From Microglena sp. YARC (taxonomy: Eukaryota > Chlorophyta > Chlorophyceae > Chlamydomonadales > Chlamydomonadaceae): a stretch of DNA of 64,000 nt. The notes under the pieces are model-generated. The model was given only the letters and a program-made list of their open reading frames with translations, was not told the origin of the DNA and did not search any database. The translations under genes were made by a program, and so were the position numbers. The DNA is taken from positions 930,001 through 994,000 of the forward strand of contig CM039464.1 of the NCBI GenBank assembly GCA_022414725.1, given 5' to 3'. Below, piece after piece: positions 12,691 through 20,413 of this stretch; the first letter of the stretch is position 1; each line of letters starts with the position of its first letter.

Positions 12691-15600
12691 AGACACACAC
12701 ACAAACAAACCCACACCCACTGGCCCCAACCCACCTCGTACATCCTGACAGCCTTGTTGAGCGTCTTGATATCCTTGCTCAGCTTCTTGGTCTCCTCTAC
12801 CAGGATACCTCACACACCAGCAGCTCCTAACTACACCCCCGCCCCCCCCAGACACACAAACACACAAACAAACCCACACCCACAGCCCCCAACCCACCTC
12901 GTACATCCTGACAGCCTTGTTCAGCGTCTTGATATCCTTGCTCAGTTTCTTAGTCTCCTCTACCAGGAACTCCACATCGATCTTGTCCCAGGGGGTCTTG
13001 TACCAATCATTGAAGGTGAACATGACGGTGCCCACCATATCCCACAGGCTCTTCAGGTACTGTAGCTCCTCGGAGCAGCGCTGCAGCATAAGTAGGGGGA
13101 AGCTAGTCAGCACTTTGTTGGTCAGCACTTGGGTTTAGGTGGTTCAGGTTTAGATGGTTTAGTTTGAAGTGGTTTAGGGTTTGGGTGGTTTAGGTTCAGG
13201 TGCTGTAGGTGGCTTAGGCTTAGAGTTTAGGTGGTTTAGAAATGGAAGTGCTGACCAGCTCCTTCCTATCTGCAGCATGAGATAGTCAGACTGGAATAGC
13301 TCAAACAGCTCTTAGCTGGGCAGTACTTGGGTTAAGGTGGTTCAGGAGCTATAGGCGGTTCAGGGATAGGTATACATTTACATGGCTAAGATAAAGAAGT
13401 GCTGACCAGCTTCCCCATACCTGCAGCATGAGGTAGTCTGACTGGAAGAGCTCGAACAGCTCTTGTGCCTCCTGCAGCTGCTTGGACTCTGCCACAATGT
13501 CGATGAGGGAGGGGTAGGTGGCGGGTTTGCCATGATGGAAGTCGTTGAGGATGACGTAGGCAGGTTTGACCAGGTCGGACTTCAGCTCGCCGCCCTCGGC
13601 AGTGAAGGGGGCGGTGGCCTGGAAGTACTTGCGGAAGGACTCGACGCGCTCGTTGAAGGCATCGGACTTGCGGCGGATTTCGAAGGCCTCGGTTTGCTGC
13701 AGAGCCGCCATCTGTGCCCTCCTGTTGTGCATCTTCTTCTTGAGCGCACGCCAGGAGAACTCACCCTCCTCCAGCTGCTTCAGCACAGCCTCACCTAAGT
13801 TGGGTGGGGGGTGGGTTGGGTTGGGTTGGGCTGTGTTGTGTTGCGTTGCGTTGCGTTGTGTTGTGTTGTGTTGTGTTGTGTTGGGCTGGGTTGAATTGCG
13901 TTGGGCTGGGCTGGGCTGGGCTGGGCTGGATTGGGTTGGGTTGGGTTGGGTTGGGTTGAGTCATAGAAAAATACGAATTGTTGCAAGGTTATATATGCCA
14001 GCAATTTGGCGTCTGACCGTATGCAGAAAACAATCCTAGATATGCCCAGATCTCTACACCAGCAGGTCAGACTCACCTAAGTTGATGCCGTAGGCCTGCA
14101 GAAGGGCCACCGCCTCCTTAAGCGGCTCGAACATGACGTCGGTGCGAGTCTCACGCTTGCGGATGTCGCGCATGCAAGACATGATGTCATACAGGGCCTT
14201 GTGCTTCTCCTTCGCTTCAGTGTCCTTCTGTTCTTCGGAGACCTCCTCTTGCTCCACCATCTCAGCAGCGTCGTCGGCATCGGCACCGGTGGACTCGCCA
14301 AGCACCTTCAGCTCCAGCACACCGTTTGAGCCCTCCATGAATGAGTACAGCCCCGTGATGGAGTTGATGACCTTGTCTTGCAGGTAGTGGGTGAAAAGGT
14401 ACACCCACTTGGAAGCCCAGGTGGTAAGCGCAGTGCGCAGGGGCTTTGCGTTGATCTTCACCCAGCCGATGGTTTGGTTTCCAGGGAGGTTGGCGATCTC
14501 AGCTGACACCTGCTTGTATTTGGCAATCTGGGCCTCGAACTTGGCCAAGGGGGGGTCGTCGTAAGTGTCCTCGCCCTCGATCTGGGTGCCCTCAGCTTTC
14601 AGGAACTCTTGTAGCGTTGCGTTGAGGTCCAGCTTGTAGAGGTAATCGTACTTACTGAATTGTGCCTTAAACTCCTCGCAGTGAGTCTCGTTCTGCAGGC
14701 TGACCTCCATCACCTACACAGATAGACGGGAGCACAGGTGGATGCAGTTGAGCGGAGTGGAGTGCAGTGGAGTGGAGTGGAGTGGAGTGGAGTGCAGAGG
14801 AGTGATGTGGAGTGGAGTGGAGTGGCAGTGCAGTGGAGTGCAGATGAGTGCAGTGTAGTGTAGTGCAGTGCAGTGCAGTGCAGTTAATAATAATCAACTG
14901 TCCCATGGCACCATACACATCATAGTCCTCCTCCAACTCCTTCGTGGAGTAGAGTTCAGTGGAGTGGAGTGCAGTGGAGAGCAGTGCAGTGCAGTGGAGT
15001 GCAATGCAGTGCAGTGGAGTGAAATGCAGTGCAGCTAATAATTATCACCTGTCCCATGGCACCATACACATCATAGTCCTCCTCCAACTCCTTCGTGTAG
15101 TTGCCCTCTCCAATGTCCAAACGCTTCATGAGAGTGCCGATCTGGATGAACTTCAGCAACCAGTCGCGGATCATGTCACGCACACCTGCGACATGATGTA
15201 TGGTTCAGTTGATTTACTTGAAAGTGTGATGTGAATCGTAAAATGAATTTACTGCAGCACAAGCTCAGGGCCCCTGTCAGTACAAGGATTGTTTGGCCAT
15301 TGGGGTGGGGGTCATGGGGGTGGTCCTGGAAAAGCAGTTGGTCCAGGAAAATCTGGAAAACATACGTACACACATACACAAAACATACACACACACAAAT
15401 GCATACATACACACACATGCATGCATACACACCTGTGGAGGTGCCTCCCTCAGCCAGCTCTGGCTTCCAGATAATATCAGGTGCCACCAGCTCGAGCTGG
15501 ATCTCCATCAGAGGGGCAGCGTCAGACTTGGCAATCTCTTCAGGGTCAATTTGTTTTAGCAGGTAGCTGATGGTGCACATGATGGCCTTGGAGAAGCCTA

Positions 15601-18600
15601 AAATGACAATCTCCGAGAAGTAGTCTACATAGGCGCGCCACGAGGCAGAGGCCTTGGATACCTTGAGGATGCGATTGGAGCTGGAGAGGAGCTTTCCAAT
15701 CTCTTTGCCCGCGTCCTGGAATCAAAAAAGTATAAATAAATCAATTAAAATACCTGAACAGAGATTTAAACAAAGTAGTAGAGATGGAGAGGAGCTTTAT
15801 AATCTCTTTGCCAGCATCCTACAATCGAAAAAGAATAAAATAATTAATTAATTAATTAATAAATGAATATATAAAAGTGGCAGAGATTTTAAAAACAGTA
15901 GAGATAGAGAGGAGCTTTCCATTCTCCTTGCTGGTGTCCTGGAATCAAAAAAGTATAAATAAATAAATAAATGGTAGAGCTGAGTAGAGATTCTAAAAAA
16001 GTGATGGACCATCTACCACTATCAGCACCTGTATCTCCGAGTGACGCTGCTGAATGAGCTGGTTAAAGGCATCGTTGAGTTCCTCAAAGGTGTACGTCTT
16101 GCCATCCTTACGGTCAAACATCAGATTGTTCTCCCAGTTGGTTAGCAGCGCATCTGTAGCGCGCACGTTGTCCTTAATGGTAGACAGGATCATGTCGACC
16201 TCTTGGACCATCTCCATGCACTCGTCGATGTAGGACTTAATAGACTCGCTGCGCCAGTTCAGGTCCTCACGGCCCTTCTTCAGCAAACCCTCCACAGCCT
16301 CTAGCTTCTGCTGCACCAGGGGGCGCTCCACATCCAAGATGGTCTTCTGGATGCGGTTATAGATGGAGCAGATGAGGTCCATGGAGAAGATCTGCTGCCT
16401 GTGTGTGTGGTAGGGGGAAGCTGGTCAGCACTTGGGTTTGTGTGGTTTAGGGTATAGGGTTTAGTGTTCAGGGTATAGTGGTTAAGGTTTTGATTAAAAG
16501 GTGTAGGGTTCAGGATGTAGGTGGGTTTAGGGTTTACTTAAGTGGAGGCTACCCTTAGTGGAGGCACACTTCCTCCTACCTGTACCAAGGATTTTCTTTA
16601 TATATATATATATATATATATATTAGCGATGGCTACTTTAGACCCCATTTTGCACACAACTGCTGCTATGAAAAATAAGAACATGCCCTTCAAAGCTATA
16701 AAAGCTATAAGACGCTGTCCCTGAAGGAGGCCAAATACCATGAAGCTAGAAAAAAACTACTTTCAGATTTGGAAATAACATCTCTACCTGTATGCGTCAG
16801 TGTGCGTGAAGATTGTCTGGGCATTCTCAGGCACGTCCATCTTGAGCAGAAGGAAGTACTTAGTCTCACGCAGGAGTTTGACCAGCTGGGGGTCAAAGTT
16901 CACCTCGATGACAATGCTCTCGCCGGTTCCGTCAGCGTAGATTAGCAGAGGCTGGTTCAGCTTCTCCTCGGTAGTAGCCTCCACCTGCTCACACCACTTG
17001 GAGAAGGCGAAGCCCTGGTACTCTTCCATGATAGCGATCAGGGTATCGTACATCTTCTGTATCTCCTTGGCCTTGTCCATCTCGAGGATCAGCTTGCTCA
17101 TGGTTTTCAGCCTTTGCATCGGCTCCTCAATGCGCTCTTTTAGGCCGCGCACCCAGGCTACGGCTCCAGAGTGGGGCGCAGAGTTCTTAGCAACCACAGG
17201 GCGGTCCTTGTAAGCGTGGAAGATGTCAGCCACGTCTGTCAGGTCAGAGGAGTAGGCATCCAACAGGTCAGCGTGCTTCTTCACCAGGTCGGCAGCAATG
17301 ACCTCGCGGTCAAGCAGGCCCTCGAAGGAGTCCATGAGCTTGAAGGTCATGCTGATGGTGGTGCAGTCGTCAAACGCCTGGATGATGATGGCTGCCAGCC
17401 TGCGCTCCAGCTCCTTGATCACCACACGGAACGTGAAGAAGTCCTTGTCGAACTCCTTGGCGTCGGTGTCCATGACATCGTACGAGACGGCCTGGAACTT
17501 CTCAACTGCGACGACGAAGTCCTGGTGGATGACCTTCACTCCGTTGGTCAACACCTTACCCTTGGTGCCGCCGATCTCAACACGCTCGAGTTTGTTGAAC
17601 TGAACGCAGGTGGACATCATGTCCATCATGTCGTGGCAGCGCTCCATGAATGCATCGAGGCGGGAAAACAGGGAGCTGTTCTGGAACTTCCATGGGTTGT
17701 CAGGGGTCTCGACGTTGGAGATGCCCCTGTACTCGAAGTAGAAGTTCTTGAAGGCGCCCAGGACACGCAGGGTCAGCCTCAGCTTGTCCACAGCCTCGGT
17801 AGGTTCCATCTGGATGAGCTCACTACCAGGCACAAACTTGCAGGCCTGCAGGTTGAGTTGGTTGAGGTGGTTGAGTTGCGGGTTGAGTTGGTTGAAAAGA
17901 ATGAGAGCAACACAAACAGTAACTGGGTGTGATTGTTGGCCTATCAAACCCTGTATGTTGGTTTAAATGGTTGAGAGGAATGCGAGCAACACAAACAGCG
18001 ACGGGGTTGGTTGAAATGGTTGAGAGGAATGAGAACATCACAAACAGCGACTGGGTGTGATTGTTGACCCATCAAACCCTGCATGTTGGTTAAAATGGTT
18101 GAGAGGAATGAGTGCAACACAAAAAGCGACTGGGTGTGATTGGGTGTGTGTAGGCCCACCTGCATGATGAGGTCATTGCAGATCTCCTGCATCAGTGTGA
18201 CAAAGCGGCCGACGTTGTTGTAGTACTTGGAATTCTTCCAGATCAGCATGATGGTATGGATGGCGGGCTTGAACAGCTCCACAAGGGATGTAAACTCGTC
18301 CATCATGTTCAACTTGTCAAAGTAGGTCTTCAGAGGCTTCAGGAACTTGACATTGTCGTTAGCCTCCAGCCTGGCCAGCTCAACCTCGTGGAAAAGCCTC
18401 TGGAAGGCAGGGTAGTAGGTGCTCTTGGACAACTCAAGCACCTTCACCACCTTCTGGATCTTCTCTCCGGTCAGCTGCTCGTGCACAGAGTTCAAGTTAG
18501 CAGCGCGCTCCGACCAGAAGCTGAGCTCGGTCAAGGGCCCTGGGTATGAGCCTGGCTCTTTGAGAGCTGAGTCAGGGTCAGCCTTGAGCACGTTCTTGAT

Positions 18601-20413
18601 CTGCTTGGTCCAGGTGACAATGGCACTCTCAAGGATGTGGATCTTGTCCTGGTCCTTGAGGCTCAGGTCGCCACCCTGGGCAGGCTGGGGGAGCGTGGAG
18701 GCAGGGGGGAGGGGCAGCAAGGTCTGGCCCTTCATCTGGCCGATGGTGACTTGCACGTTGGAAACGAACTTGTGCATGTTTTCGGTCACCTCCTTGGCCA
18801 CCACATCGGGCCAGCCCTGCTGGTTGGCCGGGGTGGTCAGCATAGGCATGAAGACCTCCTGCGCAATAGCAGCCAGTGACTCCAGAGGGTTCTCTGTGAT
18901 CTCACCATGGATGACCTGTGGGGAGGTGAGAGGGGAGGGGAGTGGGTGGGGGTGGGGTGGGTGGGGTGGGGTGGGGTGGGGTGGGGGAGAGGGGTGAGGT
19001 AGGGTGAGGTGGGGTGAGGTGGGTGAGGTCAGGTGCGGTGAGGTCAGGTGGGAGAGGGGTGAGGTGGGGCGAGGTGAGGTGAGTTTGGGTGGGGTGGGGT
19101 GGGGAGAAGGGTGAAGTGAGAGAAGGATGAGAAGGGTGCCAGGAGGGGAGGAAACAAGGAGCCCAGGAGGAGGCGTTGGGTAGGGGATATGGAGATCAGG
19201 GCATGTCATCGTATGAGGATATTGCAATATTTGCTACGTGTGCAGAATGACATTGGAGGGTTGTGACTTGATTGGCGATGTTGGTTGAAGTGGGCCTCTT
19301 GCTCTATCATGGTGCTAATCTCACTGTGAAAAGCGCTGACACCAGTGCATGGGATGCGCAGGGTAGGCACACATAGTATAAGCAAGGCTCCTGAAACCAC
19401 CTTAGTGTGTACTACAGTTTCCTGGCCGTTTGGACGTGCACTTCAGTGTCCTGGCCATTTGGACACAGCCCCAACGTGGGCTGCTCCCCATTTCTACTAG
19501 GTCCCTCTACTTCTCAATGAGAAAGGCTGAAAAAGAGAAACTGGTGCATGGGAAGCGTGCGATGTTGTGAGTACTAGGACAGCTAGTGCTCAGTTAGGGC
19601 ATGGCACTGCAGCATGTGAGGTGCAGATATTGCTAGGACACATATGTCGACTCATGGGATATGAATCATATGACACAGCATGGAAGCTGATAACTTGTGC
19701 TTGGGATAACGACATGCTATTAATGTGACTGATGGGGATTCGGGGACAAATTGATGCCAACCTACAAGCACAACTCTGTTGAGAAAACTTGATCCCCATG
19801 AATATTCAATCAGGAAGGGACCTATAAGGTGGCTATGCCAGGTTCTTTCAAAAGCTTGAACCCCCTCAAGAAGCTAGTCAGCGGCCAGGTATTAACATGT
19901 GTAAGCTGAACCTGACACGTTAGATGCCTTCCGATCGTACCAGCTTGGAGATGTTCGTGTTATCGAGCTTGACGTTCTGCGTCTTCAGGAAGTACAGAGA
20001 CTTCTTCTTAAACTTGGCAGGGGGCTTCGTCATCTGCAGCACGGAAGCAAGAGGAAAAGTCACTATCAGGGATGATTTCTGGGTCAGCTTCGAGGACGAC
20101 GCAGGGGGGGTCAGTACAGAGTACTTACCGCTGCCAAATCCTTTCCATCCATGACGAGAAGCAAGCGAGTAACTTCCGGGTTATCCAGGAATGCGAAAAT
20201 AATCGCCCTGTGCCGCGGCCCCAAGAGGAATCATTAGATGAAGTTGAAAACTTCTGGAATCGATCGACGATTGAAGCAAGCAAGAGCTACCAACCTGGAC
20301 TCGTTCTGCAAAAGCTTCTGAAATTGCTCATCGCGGATTTTCAGCGTTGAGATAGCGCGACTCTGTAGATAGTCTACGCGAGTATCTGGAGCTCCACCTC
20401 CAGCGTCAGCCAT
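1165..20413 (-). CDS. ODA4: Outer-arm dynein beta-type heavy chain, 5' portion (24 exons; 3' part off window)
   Basis: Motor subunit of the axonemal outer dynein arm. The 24 exons join with consistent phases into 8,151 nt (2,717 codons) of an expected total near 4,500. Residues 1-1600 are the N-terminal tail and linker, with beta-class signatures such as QGWPDVV and [14 protein letters not shown]1: Walker A GPAGTGKT at 1884-1891 and Walker [14 protein letters not shown]2: GPAGCGKT at 2167-2174, then [12 protein letters not shown]3: GNTGTSKT at 2495-2502, then [10 protein letters not shown]. The start ATG at 20413 has an in-frame TAG 21 nt upstream. The resemblance is to animal DNAH9/11/17 and Chlamydomonas beta (ODA4) rather than the gamma/DNAH5 class, and no kelch repeats of the alpha type are visible. 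AAA4-6, stalk and C-terminus lie to the left. Introns are crowded with partial exon copies. The family is near certain; the exact paralogue is inferred. Confidence 0.93.
1637..1713 (-). repeat. Echo of dynein exon 24 5' edge
   Basis: 77 bases repeat the start of exon 24 ([17 protein letters not shown]) with a CAG acceptor. The copied unit also takes in the GGAACGGGGTTGGGG intron flank. Confidence 0.85.
1987..2119 (-). CDS. ODA4: Dynein exon 23 (AAA3 Walker B)
   Basis: Residues 2546-2589, [20 protein letters not shown], the AAA3 Walker B region. Acceptor CTCAG|GTG; donor GGCTG|GTACGT, phase 2 out. Confidence 0.93.
2280..2660 (-). repeat. Satellite of splice-donor-like units derived from the exon 22 donor
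   Basis: The array repeats units of about 21-36 bp containing CAACTCACCAGAC or close variants, which on the minus strand is GTCTGGTGAGTTG, the exon 22 donor context. Many units keep a G|GTGAGT core, so intron 22 carries a ladder of potential 5' splice sites. Confidence 0.75.
2666..2792 (-). repeat. Echo of dynein exon 22 3' end
   Basis: 127 bases repeat the end of exon 22, nearly identical, including the TCTG|GTGAGTTGG donor. Confidence 0.88.
2840..3143 (-). CDS. ODA4: Dynein exon 22 (AAA3 P-loop)
   Basis: Residues 2445-2545. Contains [14 protein letters not shown] and the AAA3 Walker A GNTGTSKT, then [20 protein letters not shown]. The sixth Walker A position is S instead of G. Acceptor CTCAG|GTC; donor TCTG|GTGAG, phase 1 out. 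Confidence 0.94.
3181..3415 (-). repeat. Two echoes of dynein exon 22 5' edge
   Basis: Copies at 3,181-3,279 and 3,310-3,415 repeat the first 95-105 bases of exon 22 ([16 protein letters not shown]). Both acceptors read CTCAAGTCA instead of CTCAGGTCA, a shared change, so one copy derives from the other. Confidence 0.85.
3440..3619 (-). repeat. Echo of exon 21 3' end with an R1 repeat
   Basis: A short echo (3,598-3,619) of the exon 21 end precedes an R1 SINE-like copy (about 3,490-3,560). At 3,440-3,480 there is a fragment of the exon 22 5' edge. Confidence 0.6.
3652..3759 (-). CDS. ODA4: Dynein exon 21
   Basis: Residues 2409-2444, [17 protein letters not shown] to FDYYVDEEQ, the conserved segment between AAA2 and AAA3. 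Acceptor ATGTAG|GTG; donor GCAG|GTAAG. Confidence 0.92.
3859..4310 (-). repeat. Echo array of dynein exon 21 5' edge
   Basis: Short copies of the acceptor plus first 20 or so bases (CGTACACCTACAT on the plus strand) lie at 3,859-3,880, 4,005-4,027 and 4,173-4,196, with a weaker fourth near 4,290. They are embedded in GGTGGTGG-rich DNA with a 28-G run at 3,977-4,004. Confidence 0.75.
4399..4915 (-). repeat. Two echoes of exon 20 3' end interleaved with SINE-like R7
   Basis: Exon-derived copies at 4,764-4,861 and 4,603-4,697 repeat the last 95-98 bases of exon 20 with intact AAG|GTGTG donors. Between them, and next to the real donor, are pieces of the R7 repeat (TTTAGCCTATTTGGCTACCC, then a CATA tail), repeated with periods near 155-161 bp. 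A fuller R7 copy starts at about 4,399. Confidence 0.8.
4919..5992 (-). CDS. ODA4: Dynein exon 20 (AAA2)
   Basis: Residues 2051-2408 in one 358-codon frame. Contains AAA2 Walker [21 protein letters not shown], Walker [16 protein letters not shown] and [17 protein letters not shown]. It ends [11 protein letters not shown] before a GTGTG donor that belongs to a CATA-tailed repeat. Confidence 0.96.
6073..6137 (-). repeat. Echo of dynein exon 20 5' edge
   Basis: 65 bases repeat the start of exon 20 with its CAG acceptor, upstream of the real exon and separated from it by GGTGGGTG-type repeats. Confidence 0.8.
6325..6711 (-). CDS. ODA4: Dynein exon 19 (AAA1 Walker B, sensor)
   Basis: Residues 1922-2050. 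Carries [18 protein letters not shown] (Walker B), [18 protein letters not shown] (sensor I region) and [13 protein letters not shown]. Acceptor ACAAG|ATC; donor CAAAG|GTTC. Confidence 0.95.
6781..7039 (-). repeat. Two echoes of dynein exon 19 5' edge
   Basis: Copies at 6,781-6,876 and 6,946-7,039 repeat the first 90-96 bases of exon 19 upstream of it. The nearer has a CAG|ATC acceptor, better than the real exon's AAG|ATC, but an extra base in its coding part shifts the frame. The farther has lost the AG. Confidence 0.85.
7167..7221 (-). repeat. Echo of dynein exon 18 3' end
   Basis: 55 bases repeat the exon 18 end. The donor reads CCAG|GTATG, still canonical, though the frame carries substitutions. 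A fragment resembling the exon 20 end (GCCAGCATGCATCCACC) follows at about 7,090-7,130. Confidence 0.75.
7371..7625 (-). CDS. ODA4: Dynein exon 18 (AAA1 P-loop)
   Basis: Residues 1837-1921. Contains [13 protein letters not shown] and the AAA1 Walker A GPAGTGKT, the main ATP hydrolysis site of the motor, then [16 protein letters not shown]. Acceptor CTCAG|GTC; donor CCAG|GTACG. Confidence 0.95.
7698..7945 (-). repeat. Chimaeric echoes joining fragments of dynein exons 17 and 18
   Basis: Two tandem units (about 7,698-7,800 and 7,853-7,945) each fuse a piece of exon 18 (the RCYITL region) to a piece of exon 17 ([13 protein letters not shown]). Exon 18 sequence therefore occurs here upstream of exon 18 and joined to exon 17 sequence. 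A TTTTTCATTTTTTT stretch marks the join. A fragment of the ATCATATGAT MITE (R4) lies at about 7,640-7,685. Confidence 0.75.
8042..8286 (-). CDS. ODA4: Dynein exon 17
   Basis: Residues 1755-1836, with [19 protein letters not shown] and [12 protein letters not shown]. It leads into AAA1. Acceptor AAAG|GTAAC; donor CCCAG|GTAGG. Confidence 0.9.
8495..9669 (-). repeat. Seven-copy array of exon 16 3' echoes (long and short types)
   Basis: Exon-16-derived copies lie at 9531-9669, 9329-9467, 9186-9270, 8984-9122, 8780-8919, 8637-8720 and 8495-8580. Long copies repeat about 46 codons from MAIPAY to EELEEG; short copies keep only SVQNTIVS to EELEEG. Going away from the exon the order is long, long, short, long, long, short, short, with periods near 202 and 143 bp. 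Each ends in a GTATG-type donor. Long copies share changes absent from exon 16 (YGEM, CQWL, SHTF), so they descend from one another. Confidence 0.9.
9733..9935 (-). CDS. ODA4: Dynein exon 16
   Basis: Residues 1687-1754, reading [15 protein letters not shown] and then [18 protein letters not shown]. Acceptor CACAG|CCCC; donor GAAG|GTATG, phase 1 out. Seven partial copies follow in intron 16. Confidence 0.9.
10183..10257 (-). repeat. Echo of dynein exon 15 3' end
   Basis: 75 bases repeat the end of exon 15 including a perfect GATGG|GTAAGT donor. It lies downstream of the real exon and is followed by a GGTGGGTGAG minisatellite (9,950-10,180). Confidence 0.85.
10331..10581 (-). CDS. ODA4: Dynein exon 15 (end of linker)
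   Basis: Residues 1604-1686, containing [20 protein letters not shown] and [11 protein letters not shown], the conserved linker end of dynein heavy chains. Acceptor CTGCAG|GAT; donor GATGG|GTAAGT, phase 2 out. Confidence 0.93.
10660..10948. mobile_element. Composite of SINE-like repeats in dynein intron 14
   Basis: From the exon 14 donor leftward there is a CATA-tailed repeat end (R7 type, GGACTGTAACAACATACATAC), a tRNA-like B-box (GGTGTTCAAATCC near 10,840), a reverse R1 copy (about 10,719-10,790) with an AAAT-rich tail, and an echo of the exon 15 5' edge (about 10,660-10,680). The R7 tail itself supplies the GTATGTATG donor sequence. Confidence 0.55.
10949..11068 (-). CDS. ODA4: Dynein exon 14
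   Basis: Residues 1564-1603, ending LEMCEKALQ, which runs directly into DYLETKR in the next exon as in the family. Acceptor TTAAG|GAC; donor GCAG|GTATG. Confidence 0.88.
11285..11353 (-). repeat. Echo of dynein exon 13 3' end
   Basis: About 69 bases repeat the exon 13 end ([12 protein letters not shown]). The donor is GG rather than GT, so the copy looks splice-dead. Confidence 0.8.
11473..11769 (-). CDS. ODA4: Dynein exon 13
   Basis: Residues 1465-1563, with [22 protein letters not shown], the linker WxxLExIF motif. Acceptor CCAG|GAC; donor TTCCAG|GTACC. Confidence 0.92.
11770..11984. repeat. TTTAGGG-like degenerate repeat in dynein intron 12
   Basis: The segment is rich in GGTTTAGGG variants and in three tandem copies of a GGGGCTAACTTCAGT unit. 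A similar stretch occurs in intron 5 near 16,430-16,540. Confidence 0.6.
11985..12080 (+). repeat. SINE-like repeat R1 next to the exon 12 donor
   Basis: This copy of a short dispersed repeat (GGTGGTTGGCCCCAG... ending in TTTATTTAT) stops about 5 bases from the exon 12 donor. Other copies are near 3,490, 10,720, 33,411, 47,283 and 61,966. The shared core and T/A-rich tail suggest a short retroposon. Confidence 0.65.
12085..12387 (-). CDS. ODA4: Dynein exon 12
   Basis: Residues 1364-1464, containing [11 protein letters not shown], the strongly conserved linker motif of axonemal dyneins. Acceptor GTAG|GTG; donor CCAG|GTACG. Confidence 0.92.
12564..12806 (-). repeat. Two echoes of dynein exon 11 3' end with a poly-C run between
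   Basis: Echoes at 12,735-12,806 and 12,564-12,635 repeat the last 72 bases of exon 11. The nearer one keeps GAG|GTGGG and the farther has GAG|GTGAG, so both retain usable donors. A run of 30 C (12,661-12,690) and CA-rich sequence separate them. Confidence 0.85.
12898..13080 (-). CDS. ODA4: Dynein exon 11
   Basis: Residues 1303-1363 (61 codons), reading [16 protein letters not shown] at its start. Acceptor CTGCAG|CGC; donor GAG|GTGGG. Confidence 0.88.
13270..13313 (-). repeat. Echo of dynein exon 10 3' end
   Basis: 44 bases repeat the end of exon 10 downstream of it. The donor is AT rather than GT. The GTGCTGACCAGCT motif from the intron flank is repeated as well, showing that the duplicated unit crossed the junction. 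Confidence 0.75.
13421..13794 (-). CDS. ODA4: Dynein exon 10
   Basis: Residues 1178-1302, including [11 protein letters not shown]. The acceptor context AACTTAG|GTGAG is nearly identical to the exon 9 donor context TTAG|GTGAG. Donor CTGCAG|GTATG. Confidence 0.9.
14077..14713 (-). CDS. ODA4: Dynein exon 9
   Basis: Residues 966-1177, with an acidic insert ([14 protein letters not shown]) between linker helices. Acceptor TGTAG|GTG, donor TTAG|GTGAG, phase 1 out. Intron 9 (13,795-14,076) is mainly a GGGTT/TTGTG simple repeat. Confidence 0.9.
14898..14946 (-). repeat. Echo of dynein exon 8 3' end
   Basis: 49 bases repeat the exon 8 end ([10 protein letters not shown]) downstream of it. The donor GT has become TT, so this copy should not splice. 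Both sides are GTGGAGTGCA microsatellite. Confidence 0.8.
15049..15185 (-). CDS. ODA4: Dynein exon 8
   Basis: Residues 920-965, ending [12 protein letters not shown]. Phase 1 in, phase 0 out; donor ACAG|GTGAT. Confidence 0.87.
15433..15715 (-). CDS. ODA4: Dynein exon 7
   Basis: Residues 826-919, containing [20 protein letters not shown]. Acceptor TTCCAG|GAC, donor ACAG|GTGTG, ending in phase 1. Confidence 0.85.
15781..15942 (-). repeat. Two echoes of dynein exon 7 5' edge
   Basis: Partial copies with exon-like starts at 15,818 and 15,938 repeat the first 38-42 bases of exon 7 plus its AG acceptor and the AATnAAAAA intron flank. They lie upstream of the real exon, as expected for junction duplications. 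Confidence 0.75.
16029..16398 (-). CDS. ODA4: Dynein exon 6
   Basis: Residues 702-825 of the tail, reading [17 protein letters not shown] at its start. Acceptor ACACAG|; donor ATACAG|GTGC. Confidence 0.88.
16622..16780. repeat. Dispersed repeat R5 in dynein intron 5
   Basis: The sequence shares GCGATnGCTA..., runs of AAAGCTATAAAA and CGCTGTCCC-GGAGGAGGCC with copies near 35,940, 38,456, 48,660 and 59,872. The repeat ends within a few bases of the exon 5 donor. An (AT)n run precedes it at about 16,600. Confidence 0.65.
16788..17845 (-). CDS. ODA4: Dynein exon 5 (tail, N-terminal region 1)
   Basis: Residues 350-701, in the tail region involved in heavy-chain association. Acceptor TGCAG|GCC; donor TACAG|GTAGAG. 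Intron 4 upstream holds several short GGTTGAG-rich repeats. Confidence 0.9.
18160..18915 (-). CDS. ODA4: Dynein exon 4 (tail)
   Basis: Residues 98-349 in one 252-codon frame. It carries the beta-class [13 protein letters not shown] and [12 protein letters not shown] segments. Acceptor CACAG|GTC, donor CAG|GTGGG, phase 0 at both ends. Confidence 0.9.
18916..19940. other. Dynein intron 3
   Basis: This 1,025-bp intron shows no exon-like frame. Its 3' part (18,920-19,110 on the plus strand) is a GGTGGGGT-rich simple repeat. Protein continuity across it (NISKL to VIHGEI) argues against a missed exon. Confidence 0.7.
19941..20033 (-). CDS. ODA4: Dynein exon 3
   Basis: Residues 67-97, a basic stretch ([16 protein letters not shown]) typical of the beta-class N-terminus. 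Acceptor TGCAG|ATG; donor CTG|GTACG. Confidence 0.85.
20129..20207 (-). CDS. ODA4: Dynein exon 2
   Basis: Residues 40-66, containing [12 protein letters not shown]. Acceptor CACAG| and donor GCG|GTAAGT give a phase that joins exon 1 (phase 2) to exon 3 (phase 0). Confidence 0.85.
20295..20413 (-). CDS. ODA4: Dynein exon 1 (start codon)
   Basis: Encodes residues 1-39 plus two bases and begins MADAGGG. The in-frame TAG just upstream fixes this ATG as the first available start. Donor is CCAG|GTTGG. Confidence 0.85.

Noticed and set aside
16788..17932. Long plus-strand open frames opposite dynein exon 5 (for example 17,171-17,932)
   Set aside because: They are antisense shadows of a GC-biased exon; the minus-strand product matches dynein throughout.
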